A DNA stretch of 64,000 nucleotides, from assembly GCA_020284085.1 (NCBI GenBank), contig JACEVL010000478.1, forward strand, positions 1,797,939 through 1,861,938, read 5' to 3'. The notes beneath the pieces are model-generated. The model worked only from the letters and a program-made list of their open reading frames with translations. It did no database searches and had not been told where the DNA came from. Below, in pieces: positions 1 to 10,797 of this stretch. The stretch comes from Aporrectodea caliginosa. Lineage: Eukaryota; Annelida; Clitellata; Crassiclitellata; Lumbricidae. The position numbers and the translations under genes are program-made. Numbering within the stretch: position 1 is the first letter of the stretch; the number at the start of each line of letters is the position of its first letter.

Positions 1-1435
1 TTGCTGATGATACAAATATTTTCTTTCATGTATGTAAAATAGCAGACCTGCATGCAAAACGCTAGCGCCATTTTAAATAACTTGTGTGATTGGTTTTTGG
101 CTAATCAAATGTCTTTTAACAAAGATAAGACGTCCTATATGTTTTTCGACTACAAAAGAAAAACATCCTCTGATGACATTGGTCTTTCATTGGACAATGC
201 TCGATTGTCATGTGAAAGTTCCTGTAAGTACCTTGGGGTAATCATTGATGAAAAACTAAATTGGAAAGAACATATTGAGTATGTTATTACAAAAATAAAG
301 AAATTCATTGGGATTTCTTCAGGTAAAGAAATAAGTAAAATTGTCGCATCTTAAAACATTTATTTTTTGCATTAATTTACCCTCACTTGTTGTATGGAGT
401 GGAAATTTATTCCGCTGTAAAACATGTCTGCTTTATCTTTCTTTTGGTTCTCTGCCTTCTATAGGCAGGTTCGTACGTCCAATATCGCCATTCATCACGT
501 TTTCTTGCTCTTTCCTTCAGTTTGCTGTGTCTCCTCCATCATGTCCACCAACATCATTCTCGGTCCTCTTGTCTTCCTCCATTCCACTCAACATCATTCT
601 AGAAGGGAGTCTTCCTCTTGTAAGAATTAGGCTATGCTTTATATCGCTGAAATATTATGTATTAATCGCATCCTACGTACATGTGCATTGCAATGTAGGC
701 CTACCCCTCTTAGTAGCCTACACCTGTTGCTAATTTATACCGAAATTATAATCTTCTTCCGATAGCAGAACTGTGTAAATTTAGACTATTATGGGTTGTC
801 AATAAATTAATGTGTTCATAAATTGGATGTTCCACTTATATTTCATGATTATTTCAAAATTAATGCTGATGTTCATTCTCATTATACAAGGAACAGTAGT
901 AATACCTTCATACCTAAGTTTTTCTCTAAAAAAGGACTGATAACAACTCGCTACTGTGGTGCTAAATGGTGGTCTGAACTTCCAAGCCACATTAGAAACA
1001 TAACTTCAATTAGAAGTTTTAAATGTATGCTAAAGTTGCACTTGATTAATTCCTTGTGCTTGTAGATGTTACAGGGTACCTGGAGGTATTGTATGAGTTT
1101 TGTATCACGAGGTTTCAGTTCAGAAATGTGCAGTATATAGTAAAATAATAGTCACAATTGTGGCTTGCTTAAATTGTGGCTTGCCCTCTCAAGTTGTATG
1201 TGTTTGCTTCCCAGCAGGAAATAATGGATTATTAACAATTAATTGTCATGAGACTGGTGTGTTAAATCGTACTAGTATTTTGTACGCGCTCTCTTAAAAC
1301 ATGTGTATTATATTAGCATTAATAGGGTGGCCGGCGAGATGAGTCCTATGAGACTTCACTGGTAGCCCACCACTCAGTTTGTATAATTTGTGTATTGTGA
1401 TTTTGCTTTATTTGGTGGTGAATAAACTACTTACT
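1..1435 (+). pseudogene. 3' part of a jockey/CR1-like non-LTR retrotransposon, broken
   Basis: The first bases encode the reverse transcriptase catalytic box ADDTNIF (from base 3). The frame shifts near base 50 and the RT thumb region continues at 52-354 (LNNLCDWF, KYLGVIIDEKLNW). A third frame at about 355-420 reads FFALIYPHLLYGVEIY, the usual sequence after the thumb in this clade. Coding resumes at about 735 (LYRNYNLLPIAELCKF) and ends at 823-1065 with the HYTRNSSNTF and WWSELPSHIRN motifs of the C-terminus. The 3' UTR runs to a short tail of ACTT repeats near 1435. Several frameshifts and an insertion at 424-725 make it a dead copy. The 5' half lies outside the window. Confidence 0.85.
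424..725. other. Insertion or replacement inside the LINE remnant
   Basis: Retrotransposon coding matches stop at about 422 and restart at about 735. The roughly 300 bases between have no RT similarity and are pyrimidine-rich. No terminal repeats or TSD were found, so this could be an insertion combined with a deletion of about 30 codons. Origin unknown. Confidence 0.45.
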
Positions 1436-1815
1436 TACTAAACTGAAATCTTAAAAGAGCGGATACAACTGAACGAAATACAATTTATGTATGCAACTAT
1501 GATTTCATTCAGTTGTTGTTTTCAATAAAATAAGCTTCAAATTTATTCTAATCAAAGAGCAAAAGTTCTTACACGAAGTTCGGCAAGCGGGCGTGTTGTA
1601 TACGAAAAAAAGTGATAAGTGAGGTAATATTCAGATGCTTTAAGTTCAATCTGATTATAGTTAAGTATGAGTGATATCACATTTGAAAACGGCAATAAAT
1701 CAAAAACTTTGTGCAACTGTTCAAAATATTTTCTCAAGTTGATTGCGGGCCCAGCCCTGGCCCTTAAAAGTCTCCGGGTCCCTGGGCATTTGCTCCGCCC
1801 AGCCCACTCTCGGCG
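1436..1815. other. Unassigned sequence
   Basis: No convincing coding potential, repeat or RNA gene was recognised. A GC-rich patch at about 1740-1815 sits exactly where the next downstream gene copy would start if this flank were organised like those at 5.8 and 11.8 kb, but it has no dioxygenase similarity. Confidence 0.3.
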
Positions 1816-2900
1816 GGCCTGATCAATCAATCAGTCAATTGATCAATCAATCGATCGTTTAGTTGATTAAGAATTGGCATTGTTGTGCACAAGGCCATAG
1901 TTGTGTTAGACTAATGATGAGGGCAAATAGGGATAGCCTACTGAATGTTAGAAGTCACTAGATTACACAACCATCAGCTCTACAACCTGTTTGTCATACT
2001 TCTGCATACTATGAAAATGACTTTGCAATCGATTGCCATATAGACAAAGATGATTACCATTTACTAATCACGACACATAAAGGCCACTACCTATTATGGA
2101 ATTAAATAAAATTATTTATTGACGATTGATGTACTTAATCTTTTATAGCTCACCTGCTGCAGTTCTCGAGTGATGCTATACAAATGTTGCGGTAACGATA
2201 TCAACATCCTTGAACATATTTATTGGAGATTAAAATATTAATTAAATTCACCTCAACGGAGATTGTACTGTTGCCTTTGTCTTGGAGTATAAACGGCAGA
2301 ATCCAACCAATCTGTCCAGGGGTGTTCTCGAGTGTCGCCCAATTCACAGAATTGCATTGTTTTAAACATAGAGCGACAAGCAACAATATGGTGGCTGCAG
2401 AGTCCGAAGTAGCAGCTAAAAATATATTTCTAGATAGCCAGCAAAACGTATTGTTCTTGTAGATCTACTTAGCCGAGATTTGGTTGTACGATTCTGTTTT
2501 GTATCAACCACGAGAAACTGAAAGATAAAATAAATACACTTGCAATAGAAAAAGCGAGAGAGAGATAAAAGGCCTACTATCAAAATACTTTTGAACCCTG
2601 ATTGTTGTTGAGATAGAATGGAGTTTGCCGGAAATCGAAAATAAATCACTAAAACTCTAAGAGAGAGACTTTCCAAAAATGGACTAATTTTAGGTTAGAA
2701 AGAAATTTACATCGAGGTAGATATGACCTGATTCGATAGGAGGCCTACACGTTTCTCTACAATCTTCGGTTGGAATACTGTGTTAGAAATAGATCGATTA
2801 TAGACCGTGCAACTGACTAAAAGCCAGCGCTGATAACGGAATGCCGAACAAAGCTCGTTTCTAAGAAACAAGAAGACACTTAAACAAAGGCAGGATTGCA
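1816..2900 (-). repeat. Orphan copy of the dioxygenase 5'-flank module
   Basis: It starts with a run of TCAATCAAT/ATCGATCG words like those beside the dioxygenase start codons. It continues with diverged versions of blocks also found at 5.9-7.2, 11.8-14.1 and 16.2-17.5 kb: ATACAAATGTT (about 2178), ATTTATTGGAGATTAAAATA, a GTGGCTGCAGAGTCC block (about 2390) and GATAGAATGGAGTTTGCC (about 2610). No dioxygenase coding sequence remains at its left end. I infer a duplicated unit that has lost its gene. Confidence 0.55.
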
Positions 2901-3195
2901 CAAGAAGTGTTAAACCGGTTAAACTAGCTCATGGTTAAATATCAAGAATGACAGAAGTATGAAACATATTACTAGATATCCACCAAACTGTAGAATGTAT
3001 GAGTTGAGATGTGTATTGCATAATGCGTAATTGTTAAGCAGCTAGCAATAATAATCTTCAATAACTCTTCAAGTTTGTCGGAGCCAATGCAGCTTTACTC
3101 AGAGCAGGCGTTTAATATAAACTACCTGTTTCAAACATGGTTTAGTTGCAGTGAGATTTTCTTAACCTCAGATGATTAAATTAAGCACTTGCTGG
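2901..3195. other. Unassigned AT-rich spacer
   Basis: No coding signal or repeat recognised between the orphan 5'-flank module and the next LINE remnant. Confidence 0.3.
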
Positions 3196-4200
3196 AATAA
3201 TGTTACATATTACTTCCCTCTTACAGGAACATGAATTTGTCATCATGGTCTCAATGGATTTCTCCAAAGCATTTGACACTATTCGTCATCACACTTTGTT
3301 GGAAAAGCTTGGATCTATTGATATTCCGGATCATATTTTCAATTGGCTTTCAAACTATTTTCATGACCGCAAGCATATCACCAAGTTTCAAGGAGAAGTC
3401 TCGTCAATTGCATCCATAAATGCTAGTGTTGTTCAAGGATCTGGGGTTGGACCTGGATCCTACGTAGTTGGGTCGGCTGACCTTCATCCCAAAAACAGAT
3501 TTAATATTCTTGTTAAATATGCTGATGATACCTATTTATTAGTAGGATCATCTAATATTGGAACAGCTGCCGAAGAATATGACCATGTGGCATCCTGGGC
3601 AAAAACCAATAATTTGAAGTTAAATCCATCTAAGACTCGTGAAATAATTTTCTCAAAAAGGGTTTCAAAACATCATCTATACCTATTGTCATCCAAGGTG
3701 CTGAAAGGGTTGACACAATTAGAGTGCTAGGGATTACCCTAAGTTCTGACATGCGCATGACAAAGCATACTGAAAAAGTCCTTGCCTCAAGTTCCACTTC
3801 TCTATACGCCCTCCGTGTTTTGAGAGATCATGGCATGTCTACTTACGCATTGCATGATGTTGCTATGGCAACCACTGTTGCACACCTAATGTATGCCTCC
3901 CCTGCCTGGTGGGGGTATGCCAGTGAGACTGATAGGAATAAATTACAGAGTATGCTAAATAGAATGAAACGTAGAGGCTTCCTCTTATCTACTACCCCTA
4001 GCGTTGTAGATATGTCCCAAGCTGCTGATTCTGGCTTATTTCGGGCTATTTGTGGGGAATCATGTCATGTTCTCCGAGGAATTTTCCCGCCTACACAGCA
4101 AATCAAATATAACTTACGACCCAGAATTCATAATTTTAATCTCCCAATCAATGATAAATGTAATTACATACCAAGAATCTTGTTTAAAGATACATATTAA
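3196..4200 (+). pseudogene. Non-LTR retrotransposon RT remnant (CR1/jockey type), 5'-truncated
   Basis: Residues encoded at 3231-3710 carry RT motif A (SMDFSKAFDTIRH), a damaged motif B region (VVQGSGVGPGS, normally QGSVLGP) and the catalytic motif C (VKYADDTYLL). A frameshift at about 3690-3725 moves coding into the frame of 3724-4200, which carries VLGITLSSDMRMTKH and a C-terminal LINE region ending with IPRILFKDTY and a stop. Motifs before fingers/palm are missing, as expected from 5' truncation during target-primed reverse transcription. It is a different lineage from the copy at 1-1435 and is non-functional. Confidence 0.85.
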
Positions 4201-4798
4201 TTGTATTATAATTACTTGTATCTGTTTCGAATTATTATCTTTAGCCTGACTCTATTAGCTAATTGTGTTGCTTGTAACCTGTTGCGTTTTGTCAACTGGA
4301 TTATTTTGAAATTAAACGAATATGAATATCCGTAAAGTGTTTTGTTTCCACACAATGGGCATCAGAAAAAGAAGTTTTTCCAGGTCCAGGCAGTTGGACT
4401 TAAAATCAATGAGGGTTATTGCCATGTTTATACTTCTTAAAGGCATGCTAACTGATGATAATTGCACACTCAGTCAATATGCTCTCATTCACATACAGTT
4501 ATGGACAAGAGTTTAATTATCTTGGCAATGGAATTTTGTCAGTAAAGGACAACATGTCTATTGTCATATCGCAGGCTCATAATGTTTACGCTTCAAAGGA
4601 AGCATTAGTTTAAGTTGACATTCGAACCATTTATGGAGATTTTGTACTTCCTGTCATTTTGTTCAAAACTTCGTTTAGCTTCTCTGTTATGCCTTGTGCG
4701 AAAATAGCGTAGGCCTTATATTTTATTGGCAGTCGTTTCACATTCAAAGACAACGTTACAAACGTCATACTCGTTACTAAACAACATTCCAGGCTGTT
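4201..4798. other. Unassigned sequence
   Basis: AT-rich sequence between a LINE remnant and the 3' end of the dioxygenase pseudogene. Short ORFs occur but none has recognisable motifs. Confidence 0.3.
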
Positions 4799-5829
4799 TC
4801 AAATAGGTCCCTGGTGGTCTTTGAAATAGCTGACCAATATGCGTCTGGGCGGAGTGGTGTACCCTTCCTTGGAATGCAGAACGGTTCGGTTATCAATCAT
4901 TATGACATCTGTGTGTTGCCACTTGAAGGATACTCTGACCTCGTCCATGACCTGTTTCATAATCTCAAGCGTCTCGTCCCTTATAGTATCACCGTTGGGA
5001 AATGTCACTCTAAGATTGTTAGTGTAGCCCTTGTACTGCCCCACTATTGAAAATGAGAAGACGGAGTTAAACCACATGGTCTTCCCTTTTCTTTTATCAA
5101 CACGTATTGCAGGTAATATTTCAGATATGATTTTCATCGATCCGTCTTCGAGCCACTCGAAATCGAAACCAAGGGCCTTTTGGTATTTTTCTCGGCCTCC
5201 TCCCTGTTGGAGGTGAAGCACGTTGACTGCCAGCTTCGTCCGACTATATTCCTTTCATCGTTTCCATTTGGGGCCACCCGGGAGTAGCGCAGTCCCTCCC
5301 TCCTGAGACGACGGACGAAATCAGGGTCACGCTCTGACATCTTACGGTAAATGATGTTCGATAGAGTGATTGGAGTGTTGCCTCCTTACTTGGCTGGAAT
5401 ATCACAGTAGAAAAACAGGATGTAAGGGTAGTCGTTGATTTGCGCCATCTCAGGATGTAATGGCAGTTCAAATGCCGGTGGCGTCTGAGGGGCCGTATAG
5501 ACATTGCCAACTACGTGTAATCTCACACCCCCTCCGCCCACGTTGAGAAATGGATCGTAGCCATACGCCTTGGTGAATTCGTCGAAATCTTCCGGTGTGT
5601 CCAAGGGAAATCCGCGGAAGAGGATCGCTCCGTACTTGAGGAGAAGACTTTCGATGGCCTTGAGGTTCTTCTTGACCCAATCATTCCAGAATTGTGCGTC
5701 CTTGTCCGTGAAGGCGTTGGATGGAATGAGAATTAGTGGAAATGTAAATCCGTCAAAGACTTTCTGTTCTTTGATGTTCACCGATTTCACTTCATGCGGA
5801 AGGTCGAGTATTTCAGGTTCAATCGACAT
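4799..5829 (-). pseudogene. Broken TauD/TfdA-family 2-oxoglutarate dioxygenase gene
   Basis: Third copy of the dioxygenase found intact at 10720-11748 and 17517-18545. The start is at 5829. The first 147 codons align end to end with the intact genes and keep the iron-binding HxE (LPLHPEMAQIN). Codon 148 is a stop (5386-5388) where both intact copies have GAA after IPAK, a one-base change. Downstream the same frame resumes (SERDPDFVRRL), then two extra bases at about 5171-5184 shift it. The remaining 140 codons (4799-5221) keep the distal histidine (DNRTVLHSK) and the arginines of PPRRILVSYF. The product would be truncated before the second iron ligand. It lies in the same orientation as the gene at 10.7 kb and shares its 5' flank. 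Confidence 0.9.
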
Positions 5830-7180
5830 GGTTGATTGATTTCACCACGCTGTGGGAAATAGCCAGGTAAATGGTCAATGAATGAATGACTCATCAAATC
5901 AATTAATAAATGGATCGATAGATCGATCACCCGATTGAATGGCACACCTGTTTATTGAGAAAATGATGTTGAAATTGTAGACCAATACGACCAATAGGAT
6001 TAAGAATATTCGGTGGAGTCAACGATAATGACCTGGATCTCTAATCATAACAATAATCAGAGATATTCACGTGATTGAGTTTAGATGGAAATGGTACTTT
6101 ATTCCATTTTTATAGCGCTTTATATGGGCTTCGTTATACAAATGTTCCTTTCACTTATGGTCTCACTATCGCTACCATTAAGTTTATTCAAAAGAGAATA
6201 ATGGAATACAAATTTCTGTTTAGGGGTCGTCCATTAAGTATGTCAACAAATTTTAGGCAGTTTTTGATTCCCTCCCCCTTGTCAACAACTGTCAAACATT
6301 GAAGGATCCCCTAAAAAATTATGTCAACAATCCCAAACCCCCCTCTACAAAAAATACAATGACTAATACATGTGGAATCACTGTTAGATTTTTTACACTA
6401 AAAAATGCAATCTCGAAGTTCAAAATATATGAGTCTAGTTTATTACCAGCTTTTTAGTAGTATTAAACATTAAGCACTTTATACATTTTTAGCATTAGGG
6501 GCCTACTTAATGTTTAAGCTACCATTTTGAAGGGTATTGTTGATTCATTGGAACAAATTTGTTGGCGTCAAATTGTACCGAACCCCCTCCCCCTTGTCAA
6601 CAACTGTCAAACTCCCCCCCTATTTTGCTGACATAATTAATGGACGACCCCTTAGGTTCACGAAGTTTTAATTTTCACAAGTTAAATAAATTTTACACTT
6701 ACATGAAGTACTAAACGAAGACCTCATGCGAGCAGAGTTAGAACAATCTCTATGTGAGGTTTCGTGTATACTCCAGAGAATAGAGCCACATGGTTTTCGT
6801 GTATTAAGCCTACAATGTGGCGACTGCAGAGTCCAAAGTTGAAGTTAATAATATTTATCTTGAACTCAAACAATTGTTTTTTAGGTAGAATGGAGTTTGC
6901 CCCGAGATTGTATGCCGACCACTGGGGTCTGAAATATTTAAAATCTACCAGTAAAGAGATGCAGATAGAGAATAAAGTTGGACAATGTGAGAGACAGATG
7001 CGTATTGAGAGAGAGACTTTTAATTCCTATTAATTTAGGTCGAAGGGAGTTTGTCGTGTAATCAGATGTGAGCTGCATCGACAAATGCTTCTCTATAAAC
7101 TCTCTTCGACAACAAAGATTACTTGAAATTATGTCTATCATTGACCACTGTAATTGCCCTCAAGTCCACAACGCCTAACG
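5830..7180 (-). repeat. 5'-flank module of the dioxygenase pseudogene
   Basis: Homologous to the flanks of both intact genes: TGATTGAT-type words next to the start codon, a TATACAAATGTTCC block (about 6135), TAAGTTTATTCAAAAGAGA (about 6179), a CTGCAGAGTCCAAAGTTGAA block (about 6824), ATGGAGTTTGCCCCGAGAT (about 6889) and CCACAACGCCTAA (about 7167). The order matches 11.8-13.4 kb. A MITE-like element interrupts it at 6222-6652. Whether it contains the promoter is inference. Confidence 0.65.
6222..6652. mobile_element. 431-bp MITE-like element with AGGGGTCGTCCATTAA ends
   Basis: Both ends carry the 16-bp inverted repeat AGGGGTCGTCCATTAA, perfect by inspection. Inside, the word CCCCTTGTCAACAACTGTC occurs twice in direct orientation (about 6278 and 6591). 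There is no ORF. The homologous module at about 13835 reads straight through the corresponding position (TTTCGTTTTTGTTCATGG), giving a paralogous empty site. The TSD is unclear (possibly TT or TTA), so I do not assign a superfamily. Confidence 0.75.
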
Positions 7181-7559
7181 GAAGGCAAGGCAAACGCCCG
7201 TTTCTGATCGCGATGCAACTGTCACCATTTCAATTCAATTCATTTTTAACACATGTGTAGTTATTACGTAATGGAATACACAGATTGTTAGAAAAACCAT
7301 AAGAGTCATTCTAGAAGGGAAAAAAGCTCAACAGAGCAGTGTCCTGAAAAATGAAGAACTAACATGTTTACCAAGACTATACCCAATTCCTCATATCCAT
7401 CTTCCACAGCCCTTTCTACAACTCCATTCCTCAACTGCTTGAGGCTGTTAATCTAATCTCTACTTGTAATTGTAATTAGGACGATTCTATGGATGGCATC
7501 GTCAGTCGCAAACTACTTCTAGGATACCTCAAACTCACTGTCACCAGTCCTGTCAGTGC
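7181..7559. other. Unassigned sequence
   Basis: No gene recognised. It lies on the 3' side of a minus-strand LINE remnant and may include that element's 3' UTR. Confidence 0.3.
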
Positions 7560-8121
7560 AAATGCTCCGAGTTATGTAGCACGTTCATTTGTACTGTTTT
7601 TATAAACATAGAGGCTTCTGGCTTACTGAATAGGTGCAGAACGAGTGTTCCAGGCACGTGGACACGCGAACCGAACGTTTTAGTTTTATTTCCCTGAACG
7701 AAATCATTAGCGGACTTTGAAGTTCGCAGCCGCGACCTATTATGTCTATTATGATTGTCCGATAGCGGCCTGATGTTGTCTGCGAGGTATTCGGTACGCA
7801 GTTGTTAAGACATTTATACACCAGGATGCAGATTTTGAATTTTTCTCGCTCGCCTTTTCTTAGCCAGCAAAGCCTATCTTCAATCCTCAATCCTGATTGT
7901 AATGTGGTCCAACATTTTAATCGCATGACCAGACGAGCAGCAGCGTTGATGACCGACTGAATACGAATGATAATTATGCGCTGTAGCAGGCCAACAAAGG
8001 CGACATTGCAATAATCAAATCGGCACAGTGTTAAACCTTGCACGAGATGGCTAGTCACATCCTGTGTGAGAGTCCGAGAAACAGACCTCAGCTGTCTGAG
8101 GATTGCAAAGCTGGTCCGCAC
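7560..8121 (-). pseudogene. CR1/L2-type LINE RT C-terminal fragment
   Basis: The minus strand encodes the region following the RT palm of CR1/L2 elements: FAILRQLRSVSRTLTQDV, LCRFDYCNVAFVGL (consensus SRLDYCNSLL) and SVINAAARLVMRL (consensus VLNAAARLI), then a degraded LHWLPV region and FKICILVYKCLN. Later motifs (RLRTS, KTFGSRVHVPGT) are readable with frame damage down to about 7560. It is truncated at both ends and flanked by other LINE scraps. Confidence 0.8.
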
Positions 8122-8290
8122 AAGTCCTCTAAATATATGACCTCCAACCTCCTCTGCCTCAACCCTACCAAAACATGATTTATCGTCGTCTTGGCGTCTA
8201 CGATCAGATCAATGAAATCCCCAACGCACCAACTCCTCATCTCTCATTCTCACCTCCGACTCCAGACACTATATTTAATGTCTGGCTCAA
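8122..8290 (+). pseudogene. Short CR1-like RT scrap
   Basis: From about 8138 the plus strand reads MTSNLLCLNPTKT, then an in-frame stop and FIVV, matching the W-M-SSNRLSLNSSKTQ segment downstream of the RT active site. Related scraps occur at 13510-13680 and, inverted, at 16545-16690. Confidence 0.6.
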
Positions 8291-9140
8291 TCTCATCACT
8301 TCTATATCTACGCTTCTAGATAGCAATGTTTGTGTAAGGCCTAGGAGATCGTTCATTGGGTATACATGTAGAGCAGCGGGTTTTAGAAGTGGCTGGGCCG
8401 TGAAAACTTACAGAGATAGGAGGGCTGGGAAGTCTGTAGTGTGTTTGTAGTTGAGCGATGCGACTTTATGTTCTATTCTTTTAGTTATTTTGAGCCAGTG
8501 GAATGATTTGAAGACAGGAGTGACGTGGACGTGTTGGGGTTTTCAGTGACAGCGACAGCATTCTGGCGGTTATTTTGGTGATGTTTATGTCGAGGAAAGG
8601 TGAATTGCAGTAGTCTAATTTAGCCTGAACTATAGATGTAGCGATTGTAGATGCCGTTTTGAAATCGAGTATAGGGAGGAATCTGCGAAGGTCACGGATA
8701 TGCTTGAAGCAAGAGCGGGAAAGATGGTTGATGTAATCGGAGAAGCAAGGGTTTTGGTCAAACAATCACACCCGTGTTGCGGACAGGAGAATTTGCAGAG
8801 AGTGTGTAGGTGGATGCAGAGTCAAGGTTGAGGGAAATGGATGGTTGTCGAATTATTGTCTTGAGTTACTCTCGGAGTCCTATAAAAATGATATCAGTTT
8901 TAGATCGGTTAAGTGGATTTCATGTCATCCAGGATGAGATTTGAGTAACCGCATGGAGAAGATGATCTGTTGAGTCAGTGAAGCTGTTTTGAGAGAAAGA
9001 GATGAATAATTGGGTGTCGTCAGCATACAGGTGATTGTCAACTGACGATGCTTTGATGAGTGAGCTGATTGGAGTAGTGTAGAGGATGAACAAGAGGAAC
9101 CGAGAAACAGAACCTTGAGGAACCCCACAGGTGAGAGAGC
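8291..9140 (-). pseudogene. CR1/Rex-like LINE RT fragment
   Basis: Minus-strand reading from 9140 downward gives GVPQGSV (motif B), YADDTQLFISFS (catalytic motif C, about 9004-9027), SSWMT, then CFKHIRDLRRFLPILDF, TIATSIVQAKLDYCNSPF and finally FHWLKITKRIEHKV (about 8470). Frame changes and stops occur at least near 8930, 8760 and 8480. It is a 5'-truncated dead copy of a lineage distinct from the intact element at 59.3-62.9 kb (HIRDLRR rather than QLRRLRAI). Confidence 0.8.
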
Positions 9141-9879
9141 ATGCTTGGGATGAGTTTCCGATGTTTCAACGAAGAAAGAGCAGGAAGAAGATTGGACTGA
9201 ATCCTCAAGGTCAAAGGACTGGGGAAGAAAGATTTGAAGAGCTGGGTTTAGTCTGGGTATTGGGTAAGCATGGTGGTTCTACATTTCTCATGGCAAACTC
9301 GCACATTGTTCCTTCATGCTGGATGCATACGTTCGTTGATTTAGACAGGCTAATTCGACAACTAACACTGCCACACAACTTACTGACTATCTATTGAAAT
9401 CAACGTTTGAAATTCGACCAATCAGAGAAACATGCCGACAACGATTTAACTGACTCCACCTCCATCGACGCTTCGGATCCAATCTGTTTTCTTCACGATC
9501 CACAGCAACTACTTCGCATGCAAAGCGGCTGACTTCCCTCAACGTTCGGAGAAGTTGAATCGTACAATCACCGTGTGCCACTTCGTCTTTGTAACTGCGT
9601 ATCACGGTATTCATTCTCCCATCTTAATCTATATTTTATCTCTAAAATATTGGTCTTCATCATTGATCGTTTAATTAATACAATTACATCAATTATCCAG
9701 ACACTTCAATTAATGCCTATTTCAACCTCATAACTTCTGTATTCTTCAAGATAACAATGTTGGTGTAGGGCCTAGGACATCATTACAGTGCGTCTGCAAT
9801 ATGCCAACTGGATAATTAAGTATGAATGACCCCCTGTGTGTAGACTCAAAAACAGCGAATAAAAACCACAATAGGAAAT

Positions 9880-10335
9880 ATAAATAATGATTACGAATGA
9901 AAATGTTTGGGTTACATGTTTATGGGTATTGTAGATATTGCGTGCAGCAAATGGGCGCTGATGGACATCCAAGGTTTGATGTAGCCTGTCCATTTACAGT
10001 AGCTTCGACGGAAATCTTTCATGGTTTCAGATTTGAAGGGGACCCAGGCCAACGAATTTGGATGAAATGACTCAATTACTGACACTAATATCCATAATGC
10101 ATAGATACCAGGAACCCTGCGTTTGAAATTCACTGGAAGTTTCCTACAAATGTCGACCCCACGACTCCCATGGTATGCACTGGGTTCCCAGTCATTACAA
10201 TTAATTGAACACTGTGCGTATAATAATTTCCGGAACCAATGTTTGTTATGAAACACTATAATCAACCTCCGCTTCTGCCTCCCAATCAAAAAAGTATTAA
10301 CCTTGTTTTGATACTTCAGATAAAGCCTAATATAA
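9880..10335 (-). other. Block unique to the left arm, with a 125-codon ORF
   Basis: The arms align on both sides of this block (right-arm junction near 18810-18840), but the right arm lacks it. The minus strand has an ORF at 9912-10289 with no motif I recognise. Its mid part (KWTGYIKPWMSISAHLL) does not look low-complexity. It could be an insertion in the left arm or a deletion in the right. No terminal repeats or TSD seen. Confidence 0.4.
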
Positions 10336-10637
10336 TTACTGCATCCGCAATATGTTTGAAATCAAGTTTTGAATAACACTAACTGATATTAATAATGAGT
10401 AAATGAAATTAATAGATACTACATAGTATTCACAATAAGTAGGCCTAGGTGGCACTTATAAATATTAAATGACATTTAGAAAGATAATATTTTTCGCATA
10501 CATGCATATAATATCATATCACATCAATTTTCTTCTCTGCTGAATTTTGATTGACAGTTGCTTCCCTTCACATAAACCATATTAACGTCGCAATCGTTGC
10601 TTGTTGTCACCATAGGCAAACCGCTTCTGCCTGGTGG

Positions 10638-10797
10638 CTTCAAATAGGTCCCTGGTGGTCTTTGAAATAACTGACCAATATGCGCCTTGGCGGAGCGGTG
10701 TAACCGTCCTTGGAACACTTCAAATAGGTCCCTGGTGGTCTTTGAAATAACTGACCAATATGCGCCTTGGCGGAGCGGTGTAGCCGTCCTTGGAATG
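10638..10797. repeat. 80-bp tandem duplication across the dioxygenase stop codon
   Basis: Bases 10638-10717 repeat 10718-10797 with very few differences. The unit holds the last 25 or so codons, the stop codon and the first 3' bases of the minus-strand gene. The inner copy is the coding one; the outer copy lies downstream as 3' UTR and also contains the stop. Confidence 0.95.

Noticed and set aside
8175..8450. 91-codon plus-strand ORF
   Set aside because: Overlaps LINE scraps read better on the other strand; no motif of its own.
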